Below are positions 7,730-15,467 of a stretch of DNA of 64,000 bases, one piece after another. The stretch covers positions 1 to 64,000 of the forward strand of contig JARXZD010000007.1 in assembly GCA_029893765.1 (NCBI GenBank), read 5' to 3'. The notes beneath the pieces are model-generated. The model did not search any database. It had not been told where the DNA came from and worked only from the letters and a program-made list of their open reading frames with translations. The number at the start of each line of letters is the position of its first letter. Within the stretch, counting starts at the first letter, position 1. The position numbers and the translations under genes are program-made. The DNA comes from Bacilli bacterium PM5-9 (GTDB lineage: Bacteria > Bacillota_I > Bacilli_A > JAJDGJ01).

Positions 7730-8620
7730 ATGGAATACAAAAAAATAATATGTAAATCTGTTTTAAGCAAATCATCTGGTCGTTATCCATATAAATATTC
7801 AGCAAATATTTATCGTGGCTGCCTTCATAGTTGCCAGTATTGTTATGCAATATATTCACATAAGTTTTTAGGCGATGACAATTTTTTTGAAACAATCTAT
7901 ATTAAAGAAAATTTTGTTGAAGAGTTGGAAAAAAAACTAAGGTCTAAAGCATGGAAAAAAGAAGTAATTAATTTTGGTAGTGTCTGTGATAGCTATCAAC
8001 CTATTGAAAAAGAGTTAGAAATAATGAGAGATGTTTTAAAATTGATGATTAAATATGAAAATCCAATTATCATTTCAACAAAATCAACTTTAATTTTAAG
8101 AGATATTGATTTAATAAACGAATTATCTAAACTAACTTTTGTATCTATTGCTTTTACAATTACTTCTATAAGCGATGAATTAAACAAACTAATTGAGCCT
8201 AATGTACCTAGTTACCTTGATAGATTTAAAGCTTTAAAAGTATTAAAAGAAAAAACCAACGCTCAGATTGGTTTACACATGATGCCAGTAATACCTTACT
8301 TAACTTGTGATGAAAGATCAATTGAAATGATGTTTAGACTTGCTAATAAGGTTAATGTTGACTATGTTATTGTGGGACTATTGAATTTAAAATCTCAAGT
8401 TAAACAACATTTTATGTCATTTATTTCAAAAGAATTACCTGCATATTATAATGATATTAATAAATATTTTTCAAATAAAGAAATCAGGAAGGCTTATAAA
8501 AAAGATTATTATCAAACCTTAAATCAATTAATTAAAAAGTATAATATTAACATAAACTATAAAGAATATGACTATAATAATAAGCAATTATCTATTTTTG
8601 ATATAACAAAGGACCAATAA
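7730..8620 (+). CDS. Radical SAM protein (SplB-like superfamily)
   Basis: A 296-residue radical SAM protein with the 4Fe-4S cluster motif in YRGCLHSCQYCYA (CxxxCxxC, about residues 33-40). Downstream are IIISTKSTLILRDIDLI and FTITSISDELNKLIEPNVPS, which match the COG1533/SplB-like group (spore photoproduct lyase relatives and uncharacterised SAM enzymes). It lacks obvious extra cluster motifs. The ATG at 7730 follows GGTGAT; a TTG at 7718 lies within a few bases of the expected transcription start (TATAAT at 7703-7708) and is unlikely. The substrate is unknown. It is convergent with a PAP2 phosphatase gene and shares a terminator with it. Confidence 0.85.
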   Translation: MEYKKIICKSVLSKSSGRYPYKYSANIYRGCLHSCQYCYAIYSHKFLGDDNFFETIYIKENFVEELEKKLRSKAWKKEVINFGSVCDSYQPIEKELEIMRDVLKLMIKYENPIIISTKSTLILRDIDLINELSKLTFVSIAFTITSISDELNKLIEPNVPSYLDRFKALKVLKEKTNAQIGLHMMPVIPYLTCDERSIEMMFRLANKVNVDYVIVGLLNLKSQVKQHFMSFISKELPAYYNDINKYFSNKEIRKAYKKDYYQTLNQLIKKYNININYKEYDYNNKQLSIFDITKDQ

Positions 8621-8631
8621 TTAGGTCCTTT
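8608..8631. terminator. Bidirectional terminator between convergent genes
   Basis: AAAGGACC and GGTCCTTT form an 8-bp stem around an AATAATTA loop that contains the stop codons of both the radical SAM gene (plus strand) and the PAP2 gene (minus strand). T runs follow in both directions. Confidence 0.8.
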
Positions 8632-9130
8632 TCTTGACTATTTTGATTGATATTTTTCCAATAATAAATCCAACTAATGCTCCTAATACAACATCACTAA
8701 AAAAATGTACTCCAACATATACTCTTGAAAAAGCAATTAAACAAGCTAAAATATAAAATAATACTTTATATTTTGGAAAATAATATGCTAAAAGTGTTGC
8801 AGCAACAAATGAACTCGCACTATGTCCTGATGGCATACTATATGATGATGGCATTTCTACTAATGGTTTAATAAAATCATGTACCATAAATGGTCGTGGT
8901 CTTTGGATGATATTTTTTATGATTACATCATTAATTATAAAACTAATTAAGTAAGTTGGAATAAATACTTTCAGTAAATTTAATTGTTTATTTTTATATA
9001 ATAATATTAAAGTAATAATTAACCATATTATCATTAACTCACCTAAATAAGTTAAAGAGATAAAAACTGGGTTTAGAATATCAATTCTATTACATGTAAT
9101 AAACTGAATAATAACTTTATCTATATTCAT
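8621..9130 (-). CDS. PAP2-family membrane phosphatase
   Basis: A 169-residue type 2 phosphatidic acid phosphatase-like protein. The three catalytic motifs are present: KNIIQRPRP (residues 72-80), PSGHS (100-104) and SRVYVGVHFFSD (135-146), between about five membrane helices. Such proteins dephosphorylate undecaprenyl pyrophosphate or lipid phosphates at the outer face of the membrane. It is 7 nt downstream of a sensor kinase gene and probably co-transcribed with that two-component system, hinting that the system responds to envelope or phosphate status. Confidence 0.88.
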   Translation of the reverse strand: MNIDKVIIQFITCNRIDILNPVFISLTYLGELMIIWLIITLILLYKNKQLNLLKVFIPTYLISFIINDVIIKNIIQRPRPFMVHDFIKPLVEMPSSYSMPSGHSASSFVAATLLAYYFPKYKVLFYILACLIAFSRVYVGVHFFSDVVLGALVGFIIGKISIKIVKKRT

Positions 9131-9137
9131 AATCTAT

Positions 9138-10268
9138 TTACTCAATATTTTTTAAATATAAAGTAAATTCAGTTCCTTTTTCAACTTTACTTAATACTTC
9201 TATTCTTCCACCCAAAGCTTCAACTAACTCTTTTACAATACTTAATCCTAAACCACTGCCACCTGTTTCTCTTGAACGTGACTTATCAACACGATAAAAT
9301 CTTTTGAAAATACTATTAATATCTTCTGGATCTATTCCAATTCCTGTATCTTTAATACTAAAACAAATCTTTTTATCTTTCATATAAGCACTTACAATAA
9401 TATTACCTTCATTTGTATATTTAAATGCATTTTCAATAAGATTAATAAGAATTTGTGTTATCAATTTTTCATCTTGTTTAACTTCATGTTCAATTAAATT
9501 TTTAGTTACAAAATTTATTTTTTTACTATCATCATCTTCATTAAAGTTTTTAAAAAATAATTCAATTTCTTTTAACATATCATGCGTATAAAAACGATGA
9601 TAAACTGGTTGAACTCCACTTGGTAGAGTTAAACTTGCGATAATACTTTTTAATCTTTCATTCTCTTTACTTATTAAACTAACAAAATCATTTAATGTTT
9701 CTTTATCATGAACTTTATTATCCAATATTATTTCACATATTCCTTGAATTGCTGATATTGGTGTTTTTAATTCATGACTAGCATTTTGAACAAATGTTTT
9801 GTGAATTTCCTGAGCTTCTTTAAACTGTGTTATATTAGTAAAATTAAGTAATGATCCTTCTAATATTTGTGTTTTAAACTTTGAAATACTTACTAAATAA
9901 TGATTTTTATTTATTTTAACTTCCATTTGTGAATGAATACTATCAGAATCCATAAAACTATAGATAAATGCAAACTTTTTTGGTAAAATTTTTTGCTCAC
10001 CGACACCTAATTCACTTACTGCATTTGTATTAATAAAACGAATTTTATAATCGTAATCAACTATCATCGTTGGATGAGTATTGCTTTCAATTAATACATC
10101 AAATAAGTTATTATAACTTTCTATTTTTTGCTCAGCATCTTTTTCAACTGTTAATTGATTATTTTTAATGTTTAATAGCCAGAAAATTAAGACACACAAC
10201 AAGATAAAAATAATTATTAACGCACTTACAAAGACTAACTGATTACCCAACAAATATATAACCAACAC
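9138..10268 (-). CDS. PhoR-type sensor histidine kinase
   Basis: A protein of about 376 residues. There is one strong N-terminal membrane helix (LVFVSALIIIFILLCVLIFWLL), a PAS-like segment (YNNLFDVLIESNTHPTMIVDYDYKIRFIN), a HisKA domain with the phospho-acceptor in NASHELKTPI, and a HATPase domain with the N box (NLIENAFKYTNEG), G1 (DTGIGI) and G2 (GSGLGLSIVKEL). Only a short extracytoplasmic part is possible. The start is uncertain: the frame overlaps the end of the response regulator gene and no ATG exists. I use the GTG at 10268, which aligns with the paralogous kinase at 60005-61132; TTG codons at 10253/10250 are alternatives. Confidence 0.88.
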   Translation of the reverse strand: MLVIYLLGNQLVFVSALIIIFILLCVLIFWLLNIKNNQLTVEKDAEQKIESYNNLFDVLIESNTHPTMIVDYDYKIRFINTNAVSELGVGEQKILPKKFAFIYSFMDSDSIHSQMEVKINKNHYLVSISKFKTQILEGSLLNFTNITQFKEAQEIHKTFVQNASHELKTPISAIQGICEIILDNKVHDKETLNDFVSLISKENERLKSIIASLTLPSGVQPVYHRFYTHDMLKEIELFFKNFNEDDDSKKINFVTKNLIEHEVKQDEKLITQILINLIENAFKYTNEGNIIVSAYMKDKKICFSIKDTGIGIDPEDINSIFKRFYRVDKSRSRETGGSGLGLSIVKELVEALGGRIEVLSKVEKGTEFTLYLKNIE

Positions 10269-10914
10269 CTCTTTTACTTTCAATTTCAGTAACAATATCT
10301 AGTTTCTTTTTTATTGAGTGAATATATACATCAATAACTCTATTTTCACTTTCATAATCATAGCTCCAAATATGTTGCATGATTTGTTCTCTACTAACTA
10401 CTGTATTTTTATTTTCAACTAAATATACAAATAAATCATATTCTAGCTTTGTTAATTCAACTATTTTATCATCTAAAAAAATATCCCTTTTTGGATAATC
10501 AATTGTTATTCTTGCTGTAACTTGAACAACACCTTCTTCTTGTTGCTCGTGTTCAACATCACGCAATAAACCTCTAATTCTTGCTGATAATTCACGTGGT
10601 GAAAATGGTTTTGTTACATAATCATTTGCCCCTGCTTCAAGTCCACGAACAATATCCATCTCATCATCTTTTGCTGTTAATAGAATTAAACGAATTTTTT
10701 TATTAAACTCTCTTACCTTTTGTACTACATCAATTCCACTTAAACTAGGCACCATCCAATCAATGATTGCTAAGTCATAATGATTATCTTTGATCATTTC
10801 TAAGCCTTCTTGTCCATCACCACATAAATCAACATCATGGTTGTGTTGTGATAAATCATATTCAAGGATTGTTTGCAATGACTGCTCATCTTCAATAACT
10901 AATATTTTTGCCAT
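10243..10914 (-). CDS. OmpR/PhoB-type response regulator
   Basis: A 223-residue regulator. The receiver domain has the acidic pair ED (residues 8-9), the phospho-acceptor D52 in LAIIDWMVPSLSG, and the conserved Lys in YVTKPFSPRE. A winged-helix trans_reg_C domain follows (TKLEYDLFVYLVENKNTVVSREQIMQHIW; RVIDVYIHSIKKKLD; KRGVGYIF). It is very similar to the regulator at 61107-61760. The ATG at 10914 is preceded by AGGAGG at 12 nt; the upstream TTG would lie over that site. It heads the regulator-kinase-PAP2 operon. The target genes are not evident. Confidence 0.92.
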   Translation of the reverse strand: MAKILVIEDEQSLQTILEYDLSQHNHDVDLCGDGQEGLEMIKDNHYDLAIIDWMVPSLSGIDVVQKVREFNKKIRLILLTAKDDEMDIVRGLEAGANDYVTKPFSPRELSARIRGLLRDVEHEQQEEGVVQVTARITIDYPKRDIFLDDKIVELTKLEYDLFVYLVENKNTVVSREQIMQHIWSYDYESENRVIDVYIHSIKKKLDIVTEIESKRGVGYIFVG

Positions 10915-10998
10915 AATAATATAATGCCTCCTAAGCAATTCAAATATGTTCTTATTTTACCATTTTTTGTATTTTTTTCAACATAAAAAGAAAAATAC

Positions 10999-11027
10999 TT
11001 GCTCATCACTACATACTATGTTAAGAT
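10999..11027 (+). promoter_or_regulatory. Probable promoter of the pspC-padR-DUF1700 operon
   Basis: TTGCTC (10999-11004) and TAAGAT (11022-11027) are spaced by 17 bases, about 27 bases upstream of the PspC-domain start codon. Confidence 0.55.
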
Positions 11028-11053
11028 AGGTATATTGAAAGGAATGATTAATA

Positions 11054-11245
11054 ATGGAAAAAAGATTTTATAAAACAGACTATAATAAAATGTTAGCAGG
11101 TGTATGTAATGGACTTTCTGAGTATTTTAATATTGATGTTAGCTTAATTAGAGTTGCTTTTGCTTTAAGTGCAATTTTAGGATTTGGAACATCTATTCTT
11201 TTATATATAGTTTTAGCTATTGTTTTACCAACTAAATTGTACTAA
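11054..11245 (+). CDS. PspC-domain membrane protein
   Basis: A 63-residue protein made up almost entirely of one PspC domain: KRFYKTDYNKMLAGVCNGLSEYFNIDVSLIRVAFAL, then one membrane helix (ILGFGTSILLYIVLAIVLP). Stand-alone PspC proteins of this size occur in many Bacillota, often beside regulators of envelope stress. AAAGGAATGATTAA precedes the ATG. It is the first gene of a four-gene operon, and its stop codon shares one base with the padR start (TAATG). Confidence 0.9.
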   Translation: MEKRFYKTDYNKMLAGVCNGLSEYFNIDVSLIRVAFALSAILGFGTSILLYIVLAIVLPTKLY

Positions 11246-11577
11246 TGGATCCTCAAATTAAAAAAGGTAGTCTAGAAATGTGTGTCTTGATGATGCTAAA
11301 AAAGAAAGATTGTTATGGATATGAAGTTTCAAAAGAAATTGGTGATCTTTTGGATGTAAAAGAAGGAACAATCTATTTAGTATTACAAAGATTAGAAAGA
11401 ACTACTTATGTTGATTCATATTTGCAAGAATCTAAATCAAATAAAACTAGAAAATATTATAGAATAACAAAAAGCGGACTAGAAAGAATGCAACAATTAG
11501 TTGATGACTATTCTACAATTAATAAAGTAATTGATAATTTCATGTCTCAAACAAAAAAGGAGGATACACATGAATAA
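11245..11577 (+). CDS. PadR-family transcriptional regulator
   Basis: A 110-residue protein of the short PadR type. It has the N-terminal KKGSLEMCVLMMLKKKDCYGYEVSKEI and the winged-helix core VKEGTIYLVLQRLERTTYVDSYL followed by RKYYRITKSGLERMQQL, which is characteristic of PadR. The downstream gene encodes a DUF1700 protein, a classic PadR-DUF1700 pairing in which the regulator controls the membrane protein operon. It has a 1-nt overlap with pspC and an 8-nt overlap (ATGAATAA) with the next gene. Confidence 0.92.
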   Translation: MDPQIKKGSLEMCVLMMLKKKDCYGYEVSKEIGDLLDVKEGTIYLVLQRLERTTYVDSYLQESKSNKTRKYYRITKSGLERMQQLVDDYSTINKVIDNFMSQTKKEDTHE

Positions 11578-12301
11578 GAATGAATATATTTCAAGGTTAG
11601 CAAGTGGCATTGCTAAATATGATGTTTCTAATAAATATGATATTTTAGCTGATTATGAGCAAATTGTTGATGAAATTTTAGTTGATAATGATAATGATTT
11701 TAATGCTGTAATTGAAAAACTTGGATATCCTGAAATTTTGGCAATGGAAATAATGGATGAATTAGGATATACTGACCAACAATCTAAAAGAAATGATAGA
11801 TACAAAAATAGTAATGAAGATATTACAAATAAATTTGGCACAAAAAGACAACGTTCAAATATTATTTGGAATATTATTTTATTCTTTTATTATATAGTAC
11901 AGGTTGGTTTATCACTTGCATTAGTAATTATGATTGGATTTACAATCTATTTTGGTCTAAATAGTAGTGCTTCAATTAATCACAGCATAAAAAATGATAA
12001 TGTTGTTACCACTTTAACAATTTGTCGAGAAACAAATTGCAATTCTTATATATCTACATATAAGGATAATAGTAATCATATTGAGAAAAATGAGTTTTCA
12101 ATAAAAAAATGTGAAGATAAAAAATGTAAAATATATAATGATATAACTAATTCAGCTAGTGTACCGATTGGATTTATATTTGCCATGGTTGATATTATTT
12201 TGATTGTTATCTTGTGGCTAAGTTACATTATTGTTTACAAAAACGTAAGATCTGTAATAAAAAGAAATAACGAATATAATAGGAGACGTAGCTATGAATA
12301 A
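11570..12301 (+). CDS. DUF1700 family membrane protein
   Basis: A 243-residue protein. The N-terminal about 70 residues match the DUF1700 pattern (EYISRLASGIAKYDVSNKYDILADYEQIVDEIL ... VIEKLGYPEILAMEIMDELGY). Two membrane helices follow (about 100-130 and 205-230), flanking an external-looking loop with paired cysteines (CRETNC; KKCEDKKCKIY) that could be disulfide linked. The start at 11570 has AAAAAGGAGG upstream. The function is not established. The operon context with PspC and PadR suggests an envelope-stress-responsive membrane complex; that is inference. Confidence 0.82.
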   Translation: MNKNEYISRLASGIAKYDVSNKYDILADYEQIVDEILVDNDNDFNAVIEKLGYPEILAMEIMDELGYTDQQSKRNDRYKNSNEDITNKFGTKRQRSNIIWNIILFFYYIVQVGLSLALVIMIGFTIYFGLNSSASINHSIKNDNVVTTLTICRETNCNSYISTYKDNSNHIEKNEFSIKKCEDKKCKIYNDITNSASVPIGFIFAMVDIILIVILWLSYIIVYKNVRSVIKRNNEYNRRRSYE

Positions 12302-12887
12302 CAAAGAACAATTTTTATCTCAATTAGAAAAATTATTATTAGAAAATAATGTTGAAAACGTTTATAGTATTCTTAGAGAGTACTCAAACAAAATTGATGA
12401 CTTAAAAGAAAATAATTACTCTTTTGAAAAAATTATTGATGAACTTGGTAATCCAAATGAGATTATTAAAAAATATGTTGATGAGCCAAAGAAATTTGAT
12501 AATGATGATAAAGTTTATGAAAAAAATGAAAATCAACAATTTAAAAAATCACCATTTCAATCAAATTCAAAAGAAAAAAATAGAGAAATATTTGAAAATG
12601 AAACAAACAATGAGCATAACAATGAAAATAATCAATTTGATAATAGGTTTAAAACAACAAAAATTAATCCCAACTTAGTTAAAAATATTTTATATTTTAT
12701 AATTGGATTGATGATTTTATCATTAATAGTAAGGATAATCGCTTTCTTTTTTATTGGTGATATTTTCATCGGTGAATCATTTTTCAGACATGGTTTTGGA
12801 TATAATGGATTCTTTTCATCTATTACTACATTACTGATTATTGTAATAGTAATTTATATTTTATCAAAAAATAATAATAGCAAATAA
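12294..12887 (+). CDS. DUF1700-like N-terminal domain membrane protein
   Basis: A 197-residue protein. Its first 65 residues (NKEQFLSQLEKLLLENNVENVYSILREYSNKIDDL ... IIDELGNPNEIIKKYV) resemble the DUF1700 N-terminus of the preceding gene. A low-complexity Asn/Lys/Glu-rich linker (about 65-125) and two C-terminal membrane helices follow. The start overlaps the upstream stop by 8 nt (ATGAATAA). It is probably a diverged duplicate acting with its neighbour at the membrane; no defined activity. Confidence 0.72.
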   Translation: MNNKEQFLSQLEKLLLENNVENVYSILREYSNKIDDLKENNYSFEKIIDELGNPNEIIKKYVDEPKKFDNDDKVYEKNENQQFKKSPFQSNSKEKNREIFENETNNEHNNENNQFDNRFKTTKINPNLVKNILYFIIGLMILSLIVRIIAFFFIGDIFIGESFFRHGFGYNGFFSSITTLLIIVIVIYILSKNNNSK

Positions 12888-13009
12888 ATTATTATGTGCT
12901 TTTTATGAGAATAGAAGTATATGCTTTATTCAAATTTTACAAACAATTTATTTACATTATATCTACAGTATAATATAATTAAATCATAAAAATAAAAGGA
13001 GACCAAATT

Positions 13010-14125
13010 ATGAAAACAATTAAAAAATTATTTTTATTTTCTTTTGTAGCAGTTTTCGCTTTAGGTATGAGCATTAATGCAGATAATTTCGATTTTGATG
13101 CAACAACAGAAAAATTGCCAGAAAGAAAAATTAATACAGTAAAAAGTAAAATAGATGCTGGATCACTTGATTGGGACTTTGCTATTACTGGTACACCAAG
13201 TGCTGGTGCAACATCTGTAAGTTTTAACAAAACAGATTCTGAAGGTGGTATAGAAACAAGTTATTACAAAAAGGATGCAAACGGTTATTGGTATCATTAC
13301 AAAAATACATATGATTATTCTTATGAAGGATATAGATTTTTTCAAGTAGCATCATTCTATTATAATCCAAGTAAATGTACCTCTACAGATTCAGTATCAT
13401 CATTTGCTTGTTCAAACGGTAGAGTTAGTACTTTAGATTATTATGCTGGATATAATGGTTCATCATATCTTGAAAGAGAAGTTCTAAAATATGCTAACAA
13501 TGCTTCAACTCAATATACATCATATGCTTTATACAATAGTAAAAAACAAGTTATTGAAACTCATAAACAAAGTGCAAAAAGTTCAGTTTTAACTGAAATC
13601 GAGTACTATTCAAATGGTAGAGTTTACATGCATGATGTATACAAATATAAAGGACTAATTGATAATAATTATGCTGGTGGATATCAAAATATTTTCTATA
13701 ATGAAGCAAAATCTCGTTTAAAAGTAAAATACCTTTTCAACACAAAAAGTGATTATGCTTACAAAAGTGATTATAGAACATACCATGGTACTACTACAAA
13801 ATTAAAAACTAGAAGAGTATATAACTATAAAGGTGATAAAGCAGGAACAAGAACTGCTGGATATTATACTACTTATAGAACAAATGGTAAAAAAATAACT
13901 TATAAACGTGCTTACTTTAAAGCTGGTAAATGGACTAAAATGGTATATATTAAATATAATAAAGTAGGGCAAACTAAATCAAATAAATATGGTAAAGCAT
14001 ATAAATATGTTTCTACTATTAAAGGAAAATATGTAACAAAAGTTACAAGAGCACAATACAACAAAAAAGGTAAATTAGGAACAGCTAAAAAAGTTAAAAT
14101 TACAAAAGAAACAAGAACTTTCTAA
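13010..14125 (+). CDS. Secreted repeat-rich protein, first of a tandem paralogous pair
   Basis: A 371-residue protein with a signal peptide (MKTIKKLFLFSFVAVFALGMSINA, cleavage likely after residue 24). The mature part is rich in Tyr, Lys, Ser and Asn. From about residue 190 it carries loosely repeating segments (EYYSNGRVYMHDVY; TYRTNGKKITYKRAYF) that recall MORN/YwqK-type beta-hairpin repeats. The last 57 residues (from NKVGQTKSNKYGKAYKYV) are nearly identical in pattern to the end of the next gene. A Cys pair (SKCTST; FACSNG) is shared with it. There is no anchor motif, so it is probably released or wall-associated through its basic tail. Function unknown. Confidence 0.75.
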   Translation: MKTIKKLFLFSFVAVFALGMSINADNFDFDATTEKLPERKINTVKSKIDAGSLDWDFAITGTPSAGATSVSFNKTDSEGGIETSYYKKDANGYWYHYKNTYDYSYEGYRFFQVASFYYNPSKCTSTDSVSSFACSNGRVSTLDYYAGYNGSSYLEREVLKYANNASTQYTSYALYNSKKQVIETHKQSAKSSVLTEIEYYSNGRVYMHDVYKYKGLIDNNYAGGYQNIFYNEAKSRLKVKYLFNTKSDYAYKSDYRTYHGTTTKLKTRRVYNYKGDKAGTRTAGYYTTYRTNGKKITYKRAYFKAGKWTKMVYIKYNKVGQTKSNKYGKAYKYVSTIKGKYVTKVTRAQYNKKGKLGTAKKVKITKETRTF

Positions 14126-14135
14126 AATACTGATT

Positions 14136-14160
14136 AAACTGCTTTATTAAGCAGTTTTTT
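14136..14160 (+). terminator. Intrinsic terminator between the two secreted-protein genes
   Basis: AAACTGCTT and AAGCAGTTT form a 9-bp stem with a TATT loop, followed by T residues. The two paralogues are therefore separate transcription units. Confidence 0.85.
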
Positions 14161-14282
14161 ATTTACAAAAAATGATTGTTTTAAATACATTACTATTTTT
14201 AAATATTTTTTACAAAAACATCATACACAAATCAATAAAAATAATGTATAATAAAGTTATTAAAAATAAAGGAGAAAAGAAA

Positions 14283-15434
14283 ATGAAATTTTTAAAAAAA
14301 ATATTTCTATTTGCATTGTTATTTAGTTTTGGAATGAATGTCAATGCAACTACAATAGAAAAAAATGATGTAGATTTTGATAAAAAAATAGAATCTATTG
14401 AAAAGAAACATTTAATTGATAAAAATTCAGATAATAATGTTTCAGCATCATATGCAGGATATACATTTTATTATGAAAATGTAACAACTGGTACACCAAA
14501 AGCAACTACAAACGATGTAAATAAAGATCGTTATTATGAAAAAATTGAATACGATACTATATATAGAAGTTACTTTGTTAAGGTTGGAGATTTTTGGAGA
14601 CACTATAAAAACTATCAAAGTAGCCCAGGATATTCAACATATACAATAACTTTCTTCAATAACCCAAGTAATTGTAAAAATGCTGGTTCAATTATCGCCT
14701 TCAATTGTGCATCAATGTCAGTTACTGAACCGACTAAAGCAAGAGTAAACACTGTAGAAACAAAGTTTGATGATAATAGTAGAGCTGTAGAAATTTACGG
14801 TAATAATGATTTTGATCAAAAAATAGGATATAAAGTTTATGATACAAAAAATAGACTAACATCAAGTAGTGTATACACATTAAATGCATCAGGAAATATT
14901 GCTAAGCATACTAGTGAATCAAGAACGTATCACTCTAATAATAAGATGAAAGCTCAAAGCGTTCATTATTATATTGGTAATTCAACATATAATGGTGATT
15001 TTTATAAAGAGTTTAATACTCGTGGGTTAATGACATACCATGCTGTTTGGAATAAAAATTATAAAAGAACAAAAACTGAAGAAAGAACATACTATTCTAA
15101 TAATAGAATTGATAGAAAAAGAATTGAAACTAAAACAGCTAAAGGTGTAAATAACGGAGTACTTTACACTAAATATAGAAAAACAGGAAAAAAACAATGG
15201 TATAAAAGAGTTTATTTCAGAGCAAATGGTACTGCTAAAAAAATGAATTACTTTGTTTATAATAAGCAAGGTCAAACTAAATCAAATAAATATGGAAAAG
15301 CTTATAAGTATGTAACATATGTTAAGAAAAATGGTTATATTATTAGTAAAGTAACAAAGGCACAATATAATAAAAAAGGTAAACTAGGAAAAGCTAAAAA
15401 AGTTAAACCTACAACAGCAACTAGAACATATTAA
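14283..15434 (+). CDS. Secreted repeat-rich protein, second of a tandem paralogous pair
   Basis: A 383-residue paralogue of the preceding protein. It has a signal peptide (MKFLKKIFLFALLFSFGMNVNA) and the same overall plan: a central domain with NPSNCKNAGSIIAFNCAS matching the Cys pair of its neighbour, YwqK/MORN-like segments (RTYHSNNKMKAQSVHYY; RTYYSNNRIDRKRIE; KYRKTGKKQWYKRVYF) and the conserved basic tail (NKQGQTKSNKYGKAYKYV onward). The ATG at 14283 follows AAAGGAGAAAAG; an in-frame ATG at 14172 lacks a ribosome binding site and would destroy the signal peptide. It is a lineage-specific duplicated exported protein of unknown role. Confidence 0.75.
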   Translation: MKFLKKIFLFALLFSFGMNVNATTIEKNDVDFDKKIESIEKKHLIDKNSDNNVSASYAGYTFYYENVTTGTPKATTNDVNKDRYYEKIEYDTIYRSYFVKVGDFWRHYKNYQSSPGYSTYTITFFNNPSNCKNAGSIIAFNCASMSVTEPTKARVNTVETKFDDNSRAVEIYGNNDFDQKIGYKVYDTKNRLTSSSVYTLNASGNIAKHTSESRTYHSNNKMKAQSVHYYIGNSTYNGDFYKEFNTRGLMTYHAVWNKNYKRTKTEERTYYSNNRIDRKRIETKTAKGVNNGVLYTKYRKTGKKQWYKRVYFRANGTAKKMNYFVYNKQGQTKSNKYGKAYKYVTYVKKNGYIISKVTKAQYNKKGKLGKAKKVKPTTATRTY

Positions 15435-15435
15435 A

Positions 15436-15467
15436 AAAGAAAAAGACATTATTTTATGTCTTTTTTT
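15436..15467. terminator. Bidirectional terminator between convergent genes
   Basis: AAAAAGACAT and ATGTCTTTTT form a 10-bp stem with a TATTTT-like loop. The T run serves the plus-strand secreted protein gene and the A run serves the minus-strand aminopeptidase gene, whose stop codon is inside the hairpin. Confidence 0.8.
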
